This document shows positions 1-11,341 of a stretch of 39,732 bases of DNA, in pieces. Below the pieces are notes generated by a model. It was not told where the DNA came from. It did no database searches and worked only from the letters and a program-made list of their open reading frames with translations. How positions within the stretch are numbered: the first letter of the stretch is position 1; each line of letters opens with the position of its first letter. The DNA is from Hypsibius dujardini (lineage: Eukaryota > Tardigrada > Eutardigrada > Parachela > Hypsibiidae): contig LRSR01007312.1 in assembly GCA_001579985.1 (NCBI GenBank), forward strand, positions 1 through 39,732. Direction: 5' to 3'. The translations under genes and the position numbers were made by a program.

Positions 1-75
1 CTGATCGCTTCTGATTCGTCCGAACCGGCATTCAGCACATTTTTCAGCAACGATTTCAGCCATAGAATAAGCCAT
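1..75 (-). CDS. 5' end of an unrecognised protein gene, cut by the window edge
   Basis: The minus strand carries an ATG at 75-73 followed by 25 open codons running off the left edge. A stop codon lies in frame just upstream (TAG, three codons before the ATG), so this ATG is the first possible start in its frame. The peptide begins MAYSMAEIVAEKCAEC and contains a C-x-x-C pair (CAEC). Codon use looks coding, but the piece is too short to assign a family. It could also be a chance opening of 25 codons. Confidence 0.35.
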   Translation of the reverse strand, partial: MAYSMAEIVAEKCAECRFGRIRSDQ

Positions 76-1096
76 GTTTGTCTAGTGCTATTGTTCATTT
101 AACATGTTGAGGAACTGTACCTGTAACAACGGCCAATCGATAGGGAGTACAGGGGTCGTCATTATCATTTTCTCAACTTTGAGGTGGTTGGCATAAATCT
201 CAGTGCAGTTGTCGCAATGCCCATACTTGCAGAAAGAAATATGGGAAATAGAGTTTAGATCATCTTTGAACTCAACTGATTCTGAAATTGTTCACTGGAG
301 AGATTTTTGGGTACTTTGCAAAGAAAACAGCCTATTCTGGCTAACTGTGCTGCTTAACGCCAATTGATTGTTTGATTGAACAAATTTTCTTTTTTCGATC
401 TCACTAGATAAAGCAGAGAAAGATATTGTGGAAGCATAAGCAATAACTTTGTTGCTTATGGTCAAAGACAAAACGGATCAGTTAAGCGGAACATCAAGGA
501 TTGTAGAAGGCTATGTGGGACGACTAAATGGTTGGGCGGCAGATGTTTAAAAAGCTTTCTATTTGCTGTAAGGAGGCAGACAACCATTGTATACTAAAGT
601 TCCGCTATTTGTAAAAAAGACATAATTAGCACTTTGACCTAAAATACGCTCGCATATTGATTATTCTCAGAGCAATTCTCTGGCCAAATATGGCGGGTAA
701 AAAAATGCCAGTTTTACAAACGCCGATGTGTAAGAAGCGGTGGACATTGGATTTGAGACAATTATGCTAGCAGGAAAGGTAACTCAACTTAACTGCTTTT
801 GATAGTATTTAATGAATTTTGACGAAACTAAATTTTTGGGACACATTCAAAGTTGAGCATATATTAGTGTCGATCCCCTGTATTATATTCCCACATCATA
901 AAGGCTTTCGGGACATAGATTGATATCCCTAGCCGTCTGCTACCCACCCAGTCATAATTGGAAGGGTTCAAATGATGCGCCTTTTTGAAAATTTAAAATG
1001 ATCGAGCTATCCAATTGTAATTTCTGAGAATTTGTAGTATTATAGGCATCCTCATTACGTGTAAATATACCGCAGACGCGTACAGACGCATTGATA
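76..1096. other. Intergenic, no gene recognised
   Basis: I see no ORF with coding character, RNA gene or clear repeat here. The 95-codon minus-strand opening at 952-1239 runs into the inverted-repeat element that begins at 1097 and is treated as fortuitous. Confidence 0.5.
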
Positions 1097-1643
1097 CGAG
1101 GGGCACTCCAAAAGTCTAGGCACTCGGTCATTTTCTCTTCACCAAACAACTGCTTTTCGGATCGCTCAACAGTGTTAGTTAGCTCATGGCCTAAGCTCAC
1201 GGCCTCAAAAGCGGTAAATCCGAATTGACGGACCTGCATGCAGGGCTCTGAGAATTTCTTTTGGAAGACACATTTCTCATTACTGTTTGCAGCCGATTAT
1301 CTGCAGACAAATTTTGCTACTAGATGAGACAAGAAACAATTCCACTACAGCCGACTGTGGCACTTAAGCTGTTTACGTCAATAAGGAAATTAGTCTGCCC
1401 CTTCGTCTTAGAATGGCTGAAACGCGTGTGAGCCGCTGGACAAAATTTCTGTTTACACTGCGGTCAACTACTCTTCGCTAGAAAAAAATTTTCCCTTTAA
1501 GCCTTTGACCGTAATCTGACAAACTTTCACAAATAATGTAGAAGTTGCCGATATAAATACTTGCAATACCAGAATTGGAACGCACTTTATAGTCGCGATA
1601 TAAGTTAAGTAACCGATTGCCAAGACTTTTGGTGTGTCCCTCG
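1097..1643. mobile_element. Non-autonomous mariner-type element (MITE)
   Basis: The two ends are inverted copies. The left end reads CGAGGGGCACTCCAAAAGTC and the right end, on the other strand, CGAGGGACACACCAAAAGTC; similarity continues for about 35-45 bases inward. TA dinucleotides flank both ends (1095-1096 and 1644-1645), as expected for Tc1/mariner target-site duplication. CGAGGG-start ends with a CCAAAAGTC core are typical of mariner families. The 547-base body has no transposase frame, so it is a deletion derivative mobilised in trans, or a fossil. Confidence 0.6.
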
Positions 1644-2038
1644 TATAGACTGGATGATAACAAAACATCAAAGGCCTTCAGCTGGATGGCTGAAAATAGT
1701 TCACCCGACCAACCAAAGTAAGCCAGGGCCTCTCACTAAACGCTGTCCAGCACGGCAAAAGATAGAGCTAGGCAAATCACTGAGATAATAATCGGCAAAG
1801 AACTTTCATACGAGTCTCAAGTCTGGCTGAAAGTGGTTGTCGATGTTTTTGATCAGGGAAAATCAAAAAGCATCCGACTTGATGCCTTCACGTGTTATAC
1901 TACATTTTACTAACATTTGAATTATCGAGATCCCCTTTTCAGCTGGTAATTTGTTTTTGCGCTCTGCTTTTTATTAAATTTGAAAGCTGTTACGCATTTT
2001 ACATACCTGTTGCTCGGTCCATAAAACACAGATAAGAA

Positions 2039-3499
2039 ATGCGACTAAACGACTTGTCCTGGCTGTTTTGTTGGGTGTTTTTGTTCTTCGGTCTGTTGGG
2101 CTCTTCGATGGCAAACTCAAAATCGTTGAACCGAGGAGGACCTGTAGAAGTTGCGACGGTTTCACTGACCGCCAAATCAGGTATGCTGGCAGAATATTAC
2201 GAGTCTTTGTGACAGTATCTTCTTTTTTTTGGCATATAAATCCAGTCAGTAGCAATGCCATTATTGTGAAACTCTGCCCATATTTGGAAATAAACTGTTT
2301 TAAATGTTGTCCTATTCGAAATTCACTTTTACATCGATTGGTGTTAGCTCAGTATTATTCAGATACAAGGGGGCGGAACTATGTGTAGCTTTGAAGGGGA
2401 ACTGGAATTCCGTGCGAGGTATTCTAGAACTGCCTGTAATTTTATCTGTTTGAGTCGTGCGCATTTTGAAATAAAAAATGGGCGATGGTGTCTTAGATGG
2501 AATAATTAAACAGCGCCGCAGGCAATGCTGTTGATTTAATGGTGATTTGTGTAGTTTATAGTCACGGTAAAGCATTTATCCAAATTGTTTTACTATTATT
2601 ATACTTGGGAAACATACGCCACAGGCAGTTTGTTTATCAATATAAAAAACACAGGTTTTGTCAGTCTGAAAAATGTGGACATTTTTTGAAGAAATTGACG
2701 ATTTTTAAGTTACATATCATAACTGAATTACAAAGTTATTTTTACTTACCAGTTTAGAAATGAGCTTGTTAGAATCCAGTTACATTAACATAGCGTCACA
2801 GCTCCAAAACTTAAAACACCTAAAAATTAAAAAATTATGCATTTTTTATTAGACAATAATTTTAATGAATATTTCCTCGTCGTGATAGCTTTTGGAGGTG
2901 TTGGACCCAAGACCTCTGACTTCAAAGGCTCGATTCTTGTTGTGATGTTGATAAAAGTACAGTGGCTAGTATCCAAAGGTTTATCAAATTTTAACCTCTT
3001 CCGATAGGATTGAAAATTCAGGAGAACAGAAATGAGATGATCCTCACCTGAATGTGTTGCAAAAGTGAAATATTATTGATGAATTTTTTGTAAGCCATTA
3101 ATAATGGTGTAATGTATTATAGAAGGCGCCGCTGGCAATTATTTTCTCAAAATATTTGCCATAATTCCTGTTTTGCAATGAAATCGTCAGATGAGGGTAC
3201 CTTGACTATTTCCAAACCAATTCTAAGAAGGCATTAGGCCCTTTTACCCCTCTTTTTGAACTTCTGAGGGTATACGCGTTACACATGGTACACTGGGTCA
3301 ACGCGCCACTGCTGGCATACGGTGTTTCTTATGTATGGAACAATAATTTCTTGTCCTATCCTGACAAATGATTTTTCGGAACTTTTTTTCAGGAAAAACA
3401 GCACCTCAAAAGGACATTATGTTCGAAACAGCAAGCATCAGAGGCGGATCCAATGTTAATTGCGTAAAAGACCCAAAGCGGTGCCAGTACGTCCCATGA
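2039..3499 (+). CDS. Small secreted protein with a C-terminal two-cysteine loop, two exons
   Basis: Exon 1 is 2039-2180 (donor AAATCAG|GTATGC) and exon 2 is 3393-3499 (acceptor TTTTTTTCAG|GAAAAA); both sides of the intron are phase 1. The 82-residue product starts MRLNDLSWLFCWVFLFFGLL, a strong signal peptide. A hydrophilic stretch follows, and the end holds cysteines at residues 71 and 78 (CVKDPKRC), which could close an eight-residue disulfide loop. Exon 1 is clearly related to the gene at 4174: both begin MRLN, share FCWV in the hydrophobic core, and end TAKSG at the donor. The 1.2-kb intron is long beside those of its small neighbours, so the exon 2 assignment needs a transcript. Family and function are not recognised. 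A secreted peptide or hormone-like role is only a guess. Confidence 0.55.
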
Positions 3500-4173
3500 A
3501 TCTGCCAAAGACTGGACTGCTGGACTGCTGGATGTCTTGAGCCAGGCGTTATATTTTGAATATAAATTAGTCTTGCGTCGAGCATTCAGCAACAATGGCG
3601 TTGGACTGATCCGCCAAGAGGAGCCCAGCGCACGTCGTCGGATTAAAATTATCATACCCGCCTTTAACTGCCTCGCTACGTGTATGATTTAATTTAAATA
3701 TATCGGATGTGTGTCAGTTGAACGTTTGCGCTTGTAAACTATGCTCAAATATTCTCGTGCTCATGTTTGGTTGATGTGACGTTTCAATTTATGAGAAATA
3801 AAGATATGTAATGGCATCAGTTCTGGGCGTCTGAAGGAAGGTCCCCTTCTTCCCGTAAAACCAGTAGCAATAGTATTACAACGCAAAACAAGCACGAACA
3901 ACCAAGGGCCCCGCATGATGAAAAACAACTGAATATACAGTCGGTTAGAAATACCGCCCTGTTTTTAATGAGTTGGAGACACATCGAGATCTATAATTAG
4001 GATGTCTGGCTTTTGGTTTGGCTATCTATAAGGCTTTGGCATTAACCCATCTCCCCTTTCACGTGAAAGCATATTGTCCACAGTTTAGCTTTTGGTGATC
4101 CAGTCTTAGGAATTGCTCTTTTGAGTTGTTGCTTTTACATTCTTTTGTTTAGTGGAAGTCATATAGCCAAGAC
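3500..4173. promoter_or_regulatory. Intergenic with probable promoter of the 4174 gene
   Basis: No gene is seen. A TATA-like box (TATAAGG, 4027-4033) lies about 145 bases before the ATG at 4174, a spacing like that before the other small genes of this window. The 60 bases before the ATG resemble those before the ATG at 2039, so the duplication included upstream DNA. Confidence 0.35.
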
Positions 4174-4491
4174 ATGCGACTAAACGGCTTTCCGTTGCTT
4201 TTTTGTTGGGTCTTGCTGTTGCTAGTCGTCGGTTTATTGAGCTTTTCGATTGCAAACACGGGAGTGAACACAAGATCTTTGGATCATCTGGAAAGAGTAA
4301 GTCCCCATACGGAGACTGTGACGCCGATGGCTCCCCTGACGGCAAAATCAGGTACACTTACGCTCGATGGAGAAATCCTGTCAGGTCATGCTCTGAAAGT
4401 TCAATTGGCGGCTTTATATTACGGCTTTAACCACAAAAATGTACTCAAATATGAATGGGTCTCAGAATTTTACCGTGGCTCAAAACCCTAA
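4174..4491 (+). CDS. Paralogue of the 2039 secreted-protein gene
   Basis: The ORF begins MRLNGFPLLFCWVLLLLVVG, a signal peptide that matches the 2039 gene in its first residues, its FCWV core and the TAKSG end of the exon. Similarity is recognisable up to AAATCAGGTA, which is a donor in the 2039 gene, so the real exon is probably 4174-4351 (phase 1). Read through without splicing, the frame gives 105 residues, but the last 45 have no counterpart in the paralogue. I found no downstream exon like 3393-3499. The nearest acceptor (TTCTTTCAAG, ending at 4499) would add only five codons. The gene may have lost or replaced its second exon, or use the read-through end. Compared with its paralogue it has an extra insert of about 12 codons after the signal peptide. 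Confidence 0.45.
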   Translation: MRLNGFPLLFCWVLLLLVVGLLSFSIANTGVNTRSLDHLERVSPHTETVTPMAPLTAKSGTLTLDGEILSGHALKVQLAALYYGFNHKNVLKYEWVSEFYRGSKP

Positions 4492-5140
4492 ATTCTTTCA
4501 AGCGCAGATGTCTAGGTGAGTTGATTTTCATACAAATTTGACTTTTGAAAAGTTCAATGAACATTTTTAGTCTTAGCGCTTATTTCGTAAAGTTGGCAAT
4601 TGTAGTCGCCGCAAACGTACTTTCTGTAGATAACAATAGACTATTCTGAATTTTCGTGCATATAAAAGTCCGCATGAAATTCCTAATTAAATTGTATCTT
4701 GTTCCACCGAAAATGCCACCTCTGCATTACGCAATGGAGAATTAATTTTAATTAAACATAAGTTGAACTATTTTTGTAATTACTTGTTACTACTTTTTAA
4801 ATTAAATTAAATTGCTGATGAAATAATTATAACTCGTCTAAATTCTCGTACGTACTAATCGGTTATATTAAAAGATGTTTAAATTAAAAAACATTTGTTA
4901 ATGTTGACAAATTATGTTAGAAAAATTAGACTATTGCTTTAATTGTGAAGCAAATCCATTTCACCTGGTGCTAAGTGAGCCGTGTAAATTTTACCGATAC
5001 AATCGTTCCTTTCGTGAACTCGATTTTTTATCCGTTAAACAAATGAACACGTACACCGGTTTCGATCGAAGAGCTCTTGCCGAGCAAAAGCAACAAAATA
5101 TACCAGCTAGAATGAGTACGGTACTTTAACAAAAAGCGTA
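4492..5140. other. AT-rich intergenic stretch
   Basis: Very AT-rich DNA separates the plus-strand peptide gene from the 3' end of the minus-strand carrier gene. The 71-codon plus-strand opening at 4914-5129 has no visible homology. A canonical AATAAA for the carrier gene was not found here. Confidence 0.4.
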
Positions 5141-8100
5141 CTACAGCATCATACCCTGCAGGTACTTGTCGTCATTCAAATCTCCAACATATCGCAAAAA
5201 CAACGTCACCACTGTCAGCGTCGCCGCATTCGTCGGGAAGGCTCTTAAAATGGTCGACCACAGTCCGCGAGCAAAGACCCCCGCACCCTCTGTGCGATAA
5301 CTCATCACCATACATTGCCTTGCGGATGTGTACTGCTCATCCGCCTGGTACCGCGACTTAACCACGTCCTGTGGGAAGGAGACCAGCCATGAGATGATCC
5401 CGCTCAAGCCGCCCGCCATCATTAGCCGTCCAATTCCCAGTTGACCCTATAAAAGTCATACTGTAGATTCACGACATAGAATTCTATTAAAAAACCTGCA
5501 TTGTTATTGATATGGTAAAAGTAATTTTTAGCTACACAAATAATTTTCAGGACATACTGGGGAATTACTATTAGTATTGGATACGAACATCAAATTTTAA
5601 TGTATTAATCATTCATTTGTTATTGGCAAAGAATAAAAGAAATATTAGTTAACTTTAAAAAATGTATTATTGCACATAAGCACTAATAAAGTAGCATTCA
5701 AGTAGCAAAGTGTTATTAAAACACTTCATTATTAAGAACGACATGTAAAATGCTTGTAACTGTTTGTCATTATATAACTTAAATACACACGGTCTTTTAA
5801 ATTGACAATACCTCGACATAATTTCCCCTGGCATCAAATGTCCCATGGGGTGTCATTATCCGCGTCAGGTACTCGTAAGAAAAAAAGTACGATCCAAAAC
5901 CTGGGACCTCTCGAGCTATAGTCACCCAGAAGCCGCGGTAGAAGGTACGAAGACCGTGTTCCGAGTACAACTTCCACAAGCAGTCAACGGGACTCCTGTA
6001 GAGGGCCGGTTTTTGGAGGATGCCGGATTTGATTGCGTTCATCGGGTCCGGGCCGAGGACACCCTGCAGTTGCATCTTCGTCTTGGCCAGCTCCATGGGG
6101 CAGGAGATGAGGGACTGGACGGCTCCGGCAAAAGAGCCCGCGATGAGGTTGTTAGTGAGGGTATTCTGCTGCAGGTAGCGCATCGAGTTGCCGTAGACGC
6201 CGAAGACGATGGCGTTAATGACAGCCACTCCGCAAAGGGGACTGGACATACCTAGATGGATTGGGAAGGCGTCGGCTTAAATTTCTAGCAAATTTTTTAT
6301 TCGAAACTTTTTTGATCTAAACTAAAATAATGTTCCAGTACAAACAGAGGCTCATTTAGGGTCCTTATTGGTCGGAACCAGGACCCCTCACGGCAGCCCC
6401 AAGGGGTGGGCGAAGGGGCAAAATGCATTTTTTTTCAGGATTGAGTCTGAAATTCAGCCTCTTTTCTCTTATCATTTGGAACTTGTGGGGATGCGGGGAT
6501 CTGATTTCCAGGCGCCCTCCGGGATTTCAAAACATTATAAAAAACATCAGTTTTTTCTCAAATTTGGACCGTTCTTGAATATTTTGAGCCTCTCATATGT
6601 ATCGTCAATAAAAATTTATAATTGACCTAACCAAACCCTAAATTTGAACGAAAAACTGATGCTGATGATCTTTGAAGATATTTTGAGCTCCCAGGGGGCT
6701 ACTGGAAACTAGACCCCCACAAATTTCTAATAATAAGGGAAAAGAGACCGAACTCTGGATTTAGTCTTGAAACAAATGCATTTTGCCTATTTGCCCACCC
6801 CGGGCGCTGCCGTGAGGGGTCCTGGTTTCGACCAGTAAGGACCTAAACGAGTCTCTGAGTACTACAGGGAGCCCGTAAAACGTCATTGTGAGTCATGCAT
6901 TTATTACTTAAATGTTGTAATGTTATAATGTGCTGTATGATTACAGTTGTACGCCTATTTTGTAATGCAAGTTCTTTACCTTTATACATGCCCCAAAAGG
7001 ATTCGTTTTTGACGATAGTCGAGAGACAGTGGTAGGTGCCTTTGTAGAGAGGGGCGGCGGCACTTTGGGTTTGAAGACGTACCTTGACGGTATCCAATGG
7101 CTGTATCATAGGAGAAAAGCAGTAAAGTTACAGTTTACATGCGAAACTTTGTCATTTTTAACGTAATTGTACTTGTAGTTCCGAATAGTGCGCTATTTTG
7201 CTCCAAGTTATGTATAAACCCGTCCTGCCGAAGGTCAGCCAAGACCAATAGAGTGTGGTAGCAGGCCGCACTAGTACTTATCAGACCTCCAAATCTTCTA
7301 CACTGGATTAAAACTAATTAAGGAGAATCCTCGCCAGCAAAGCCTATTTTTGGCCGATTTAATACGGTTTGAAAATTAATCCATAAGTCAAATTTTAGGG
7401 GAAATATATATTCTGGCAGGACAAAAAATATATAATTTAATATTTTTTTAGGATTTTTGAAAAATAAAATCATTTGGTCGCTCCGAAACCCATGGTTTCG
7501 TCTCAGCAATCATTAAGAAATTATTACGGATTTTTTATCATGAATGTGTATTATATAATGGGAAGCACACGAAGCTAAAATTATTATGTCAAAACATTTT
7601 GTGATGTTTCGTGCATATGACTATATTTTTTAAGATTTATGGATAACTGCTGCACTCTGCCTGGCTTGCCAAACTTAAAACCCCACTACACATTTCCCTT
7701 GTCAGGCTGTGTAGAAGATTTCTGGACATTTTTAAAATTTCATAGAGCTATACAGTACCAGAAAATTCTGTTCAAATATTTTTACTTCAGTTTCATCTTG
7801 TAAAGTCCTGCCCATAAAAATCACTTCAGCATAGGATGATTTTTTGTTTCCAGAAAATGTTGTGGAGTGTTAATTATACGTCTGTATATTTATATATACA
7901 CGCCCTGAATCATGAGGTCTTTCCGGCTCCGTAATAATGAAACGTTCCAGCCCACCAAGCAAAATCTGCACCGATAATGTTGAACTGATGGTGCGATAAA
8001 TCATCGTTAATTTCAAAAATTTGCCTGAATAGTTTCGTTCCCAGTTAGAATTAAAAATAAAACCAACGAACCAAGCCATGACTTACATATCCGACAATGA

Positions 8101-8155
8101 CTCCTGCACACCCACCCAACGTGCCAGCCACGAAATCCGCCAATACCGGATCCAT
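5141..8155 (-). CDS. SLC25A29: Mitochondrial carrier, SLC25A29-type (basic amino-acid transporter family)
   Basis: Four minus-strand exons join in phase: 8155-8087, 7100-6980, 6251-5812 and 5446-5141 (stop at 5143-5141), giving 311 residues, the usual SLC25 length. All three carrier repeats are present with their P-x-[DE]-x-x-[KR] signatures: PLDTVKVR (from residue 24), PMELAKTK (from 115) and PQDVVKSR (from 235). The start DPVLADFVAGTLGGCAG, the junction MYKGMSSPL and the CPMELAKT motif fit the SLC25A29/45/47/48 branch, closest to SLC25A29, which carries arginine, lysine and related amino acids across the inner mitochondrial membrane. The protein should have six membrane helices. Intron 2 (6252-6979) contains a foldback element. 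Substrate is inferred from family likeness; the nearby SLC25A45/47/48 members remain alternatives. Confidence 0.93.
6345..6857. mobile_element. Foldback/MITE element, family A, copy 1
   Basis: The ends are inverted repeats of roughly 90 bases: CAGAGGCTCATTTAGGGTCC on the left and, on the other strand of the right end, CAGAGACTCGTTTAGGTCC. Further in, both arms carry the 'ccaggacccctcacggca' and 'aaatgcatttt' segments. There is no coding frame of its own. It lies in intron 2 of the carrier gene. Copies 2 and 3 are at 24125-24722 and 33987-34502. Confidence 0.75.
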
Positions 8156-9877
8156 TTATCGCGATAATTGCACGGCGAATAAAATGCGAAGTAATTGGTT
8201 AGTTCCACAAAATATTGTGTAAGCTCCACCAGTATAAGATGTTTCACAGCAATATTATTTCGCAAATAAATACTGGCGAAATCGGGCCGTGATCATCATC
8301 GCATTTTGGGTGTGCAACTTCAGGGTTCTCACGCACGTAACTCGCTCCTCTCATCACGAATCCATTCCACTGAGAGATCTAGCAATTTTTCTCGATAATT
8401 TGTCAGTTCCGGCACTGAATTTCTAGATATTTTCTCGGTCTATGTGGGAGAACACATCGGCCACGGCACAATCCAAGTAAAAATTGCCAACGTCTTGTGA
8501 TGAAGTTGTCTACGTCGTGTAGTTGAAGTTGTGTGTCCGTCGAGGGTGTTCCCAGGAAAAATTCAGCAGAGTCGGGAGCAGAGTTGTCCTTGAAAAAGCA
8601 GCTCACTGAAATTCGGAGAAAGTTGCGTAGAAATGTGTGGAAGATTGTCAGTATTTTGTAGAAGGCGATCTCCGTTATATTTGTCGAGAGCACTTATTTC
8701 CGAGCTCATACAATTGAGGCAATGCTTCATCAGCTTTGCGGTGGGACAAAAAAACAGACTCTGATTTTGGGGTTGAGGCTTCCCGAGTTGCTCTACAAAG
8801 GAAACGAACCGTTGTGGCTCTGTAAAGGGAGAAGAAAACGGTCAAACGAGCTCCTCTCCGACTGTGGCCTGTTGTTTAACGCCTCAAAAACACTTTACCG
8901 ATTATCCGATCAAGATATCCTGGTACGGTGTACGACTACGTGGTCTGGATGTATTTGACGGAAGTCCGGGGTGCGTTGGAAAAATCGCCCAAGCAGTACA
9001 TCGTTGCATGGTTTGATGCCTCAGCTCTAAGTCAGACACGGCGGTGTATTCTTTCAAAGCTTCACTACCGGAATAGTATACAGGGAAAAAAGCAGAAACG
9101 GATGTGCGGTAGTACAGCTCAAAGGTCATCAGTCACTACATATACGAGACCTATACTGGGAAAAAATTGCCGGCAAGGGGCCGGCGCTGGCACGTGTGTG
9201 GGTGCGCCGAAATGTTCTACCCTCGAGTTCGAATTGTTTTCTTCTCTGCGACCTAAAAACTTTTCAACTTTGATTACATACACACTATATTAATATTTAT
9301 ATATTTTCCTCCTAGACTCAAAAGAGATAGTGAGCGACGGATGCGGGGGAGGTCAAGGGCATTAGAATACGCGGGCTCTTGCAATTGTGAAGGGAAAAAT
9401 TCGCTGACCACACTGTTGGAATCTTCGATCGCGCCCGCATGCTTGGTTTGTTTGTCGGGATATTTTGCTGAATATGTTACTCTCTGGGGCCACACACTGA
9501 CACAGACGCACAACACATACACACACAGATACAGACATACAGACACACATGACGTGAGAAATGTTCGGACGCCACGTGTAGTTCTTTCCTGCAGGCGACC
9601 ACACTTCAGTTGCATTTGAAAATACCATGAACTTACAGTTATTCACCTCGATCTGCTTTTAAAGCGGACCACGTGGCCATATTGTAATCTTCTCATAAAC
9701 AACATCGAATGAGCCCGCTCTTTCATGGAATTGGGCTTGACCTATTGCATTGGCCTAACTTGGGACGATTTTCAGACGGAAAACGCAGAATGTCTCCGTT
9801 TCATTTTTTAAATAAATACAGAAGATATTACATATATATATTCCATTATACAGCATATTAATACAGCATATGTACAG
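8156..9877. other. Intergenic region upstream of the carrier gene, no gene recognised
   Basis: The first several hundred bases should contain the carrier promoter and 5' UTR on the minus strand. Around 8720-9290 there are overlapping open frames on both strands (78, 121 and 75 codons), but none has a recognisable motif or matching splice structure. A CA-rich patch lies at about 9490-9560 and explains the serine/cysteine/valine-rich openings there. Confidence 0.4.
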
Positions 9878-10520
9878 TATTATTGATGATAAGATTTATT
9901 TTACAGGTGTATAGAGAACTACTCATAGTTTTTGGTGTAATTTCGAAGTTGGGAAAACACAAGAAAATTCCAATTTCCCTAATTGTGACTGTGAAAACTT
10001 TTATTTTCGGAATGATTTTTAACATTTCCATCCCAGAATTCAATTTAAAATCGAATGGCGTTGACATATTCTATGGTTCGGTATCAGTAGCGGGGCTATG
10101 GACCATTGTCAAACCAGACCGGAAATTTTCAAGGGATGATATACGAGAAATGACCCGTAGGGGGCGAAGCGATTCATTATTTCTGGAATATCGTAAGTTT
10201 CCGGTCGGGCTCAACAACGACCTGCAGCTCCGCCCCCTGACGTCCAGAAAAAAATTCTGCTGATGACAATCGATTTGAAAATGAATTTTGAGAAGGGCAG
10301 TGTCAAAATTCTTTAAATTACCCATTTCCCAAAATTGAAGTTTTTGCTGTCACAATAAGGGGAAATGGAATCTTCCAGTGTTTTCCCAACTTTGAAATTC
10401 TGCCAAAAAAATATTTCTTGTCTTGACAGATGAAATTAATTTTGAAAATCATTATAATTATAGCTTAATTAAAAAAATATAAAGCGGAAACATTCTGGGT
10501 TCCCCCCTGAAAATCGCCCA
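9878..10520. mobile_element. Foldback element, family B, copy 1
   Basis: The left half contains 'cgaagttgggaaaacac' and the right half its inverted counterpart 'gtgttttcccaactttga', at about 9945 and 10380. The inner part carries 'agctccgccccctgac', shared by the family. The arms are diverged, so the copy is old. The 126-codon plus ORF across it (9883-10263) is a chance product of the repeat. Related copies are at about 19260-19510, 25335-25932 and 29255-29998. Confidence 0.65.
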
Positions 10521-10599
10521 AAATAAGTCTCATAGCGCGGATTACAGTACGTGTTGGTTACAGTTTGGAGGTGGACTTGTAGTTCCCTGCAAAATCGCG

Positions 10600-11341
10600 G
10601 GACTCTTCTATTACACTCTTGTGCATAGAGAGGAGCCAGCACATGACAGCTCGGCTGATGACCTACTTTCCAAGTATGCGGATGCGGGAGTTCGCTAAAA
10701 CTATCACCTCCCCCGACTGTTCTCGGTGGTCCCTCTCTCTTTCTCTCTTTTTCTCTTTCTCTGTCTATCTGACCACGACACGACCGCTGCCACTGCCACT
10801 GCCGTGTCCGGTGTATAAACATGGCCACATTCCTTGGTGGCCAACTTTAGAGCCGCCCACTGAAAATGCCTTTGTAAATATTAGAGGACCGACTTAGAGC
10901 CTACATCACGTATTGTGAGCACGTCTCTCTTCCCCACACATTTTTCGCGTACGAAGCGACGGCCTCTAACTCGATCAACACCACAAGCGCGTCTCTCTCT
11001 TTTCTATTCACAACTTTTGTCTAGACATCCTCGGCGTTGTTTTATTACACTGAGCGCACTCGCTTTTCCTTCCTCCGTATGTAAAAGAGAGTTTGTTCGA
11101 TCGGTCGTCCTCCCTCGCCGCATCTGCCGTTTGTTGTCGGGATCTACTTTCTGCACACAGGGGACAGGTGAAGAGAAAAGAAAGTCAAATTGGGTCGCTT
11201 GGATATTTTTGCCTGGATTATTTACACCGTCTTTAGACGTGTACGCAATTTCGCAGTCGTTTTTCCGGCATTTATGTTCCTCTTTTTGCGCTTCTTTCGA
11301 GCTTAATGGGATTTCGGACGGAGTTATCTGTCATTAAACAG
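10600..11341 (+). promoter_or_regulatory. Probable promoter and non-coding first exon of the Ena gene
   Basis: This patch is richer in G+C and pyrimidine tracts than its surroundings. A TATA-like TATAAAC lies at 10814-10820. The strong donor AAACAG|GTAAGT at 11341/11342 and an acceptor TTTGCAG ending at 12411 would define a 5' UTR intron. The exon starting at 12412 would then contain the proposed start codon at 12775. The openings in this stretch (for example 10915-11337) have no protein likeness. The transcription start is not determined. Confidence 0.4.

Noticed and set aside
952-1239. 95-codon minus-strand ORF
   Set aside because: It crosses the left end of the mariner MITE and shows no transposase motif.
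5845-6255. 136-codon plus-strand ORF
   Set aside because: It is the antisense shadow of carrier exon 3, whose minus-strand frame has clear SLC25 motifs.
9883-10325. Openings on both strands of 126 and 84 codons
   Set aside because: They lie in the arms of a family B foldback element, and related frames appear in another copy.
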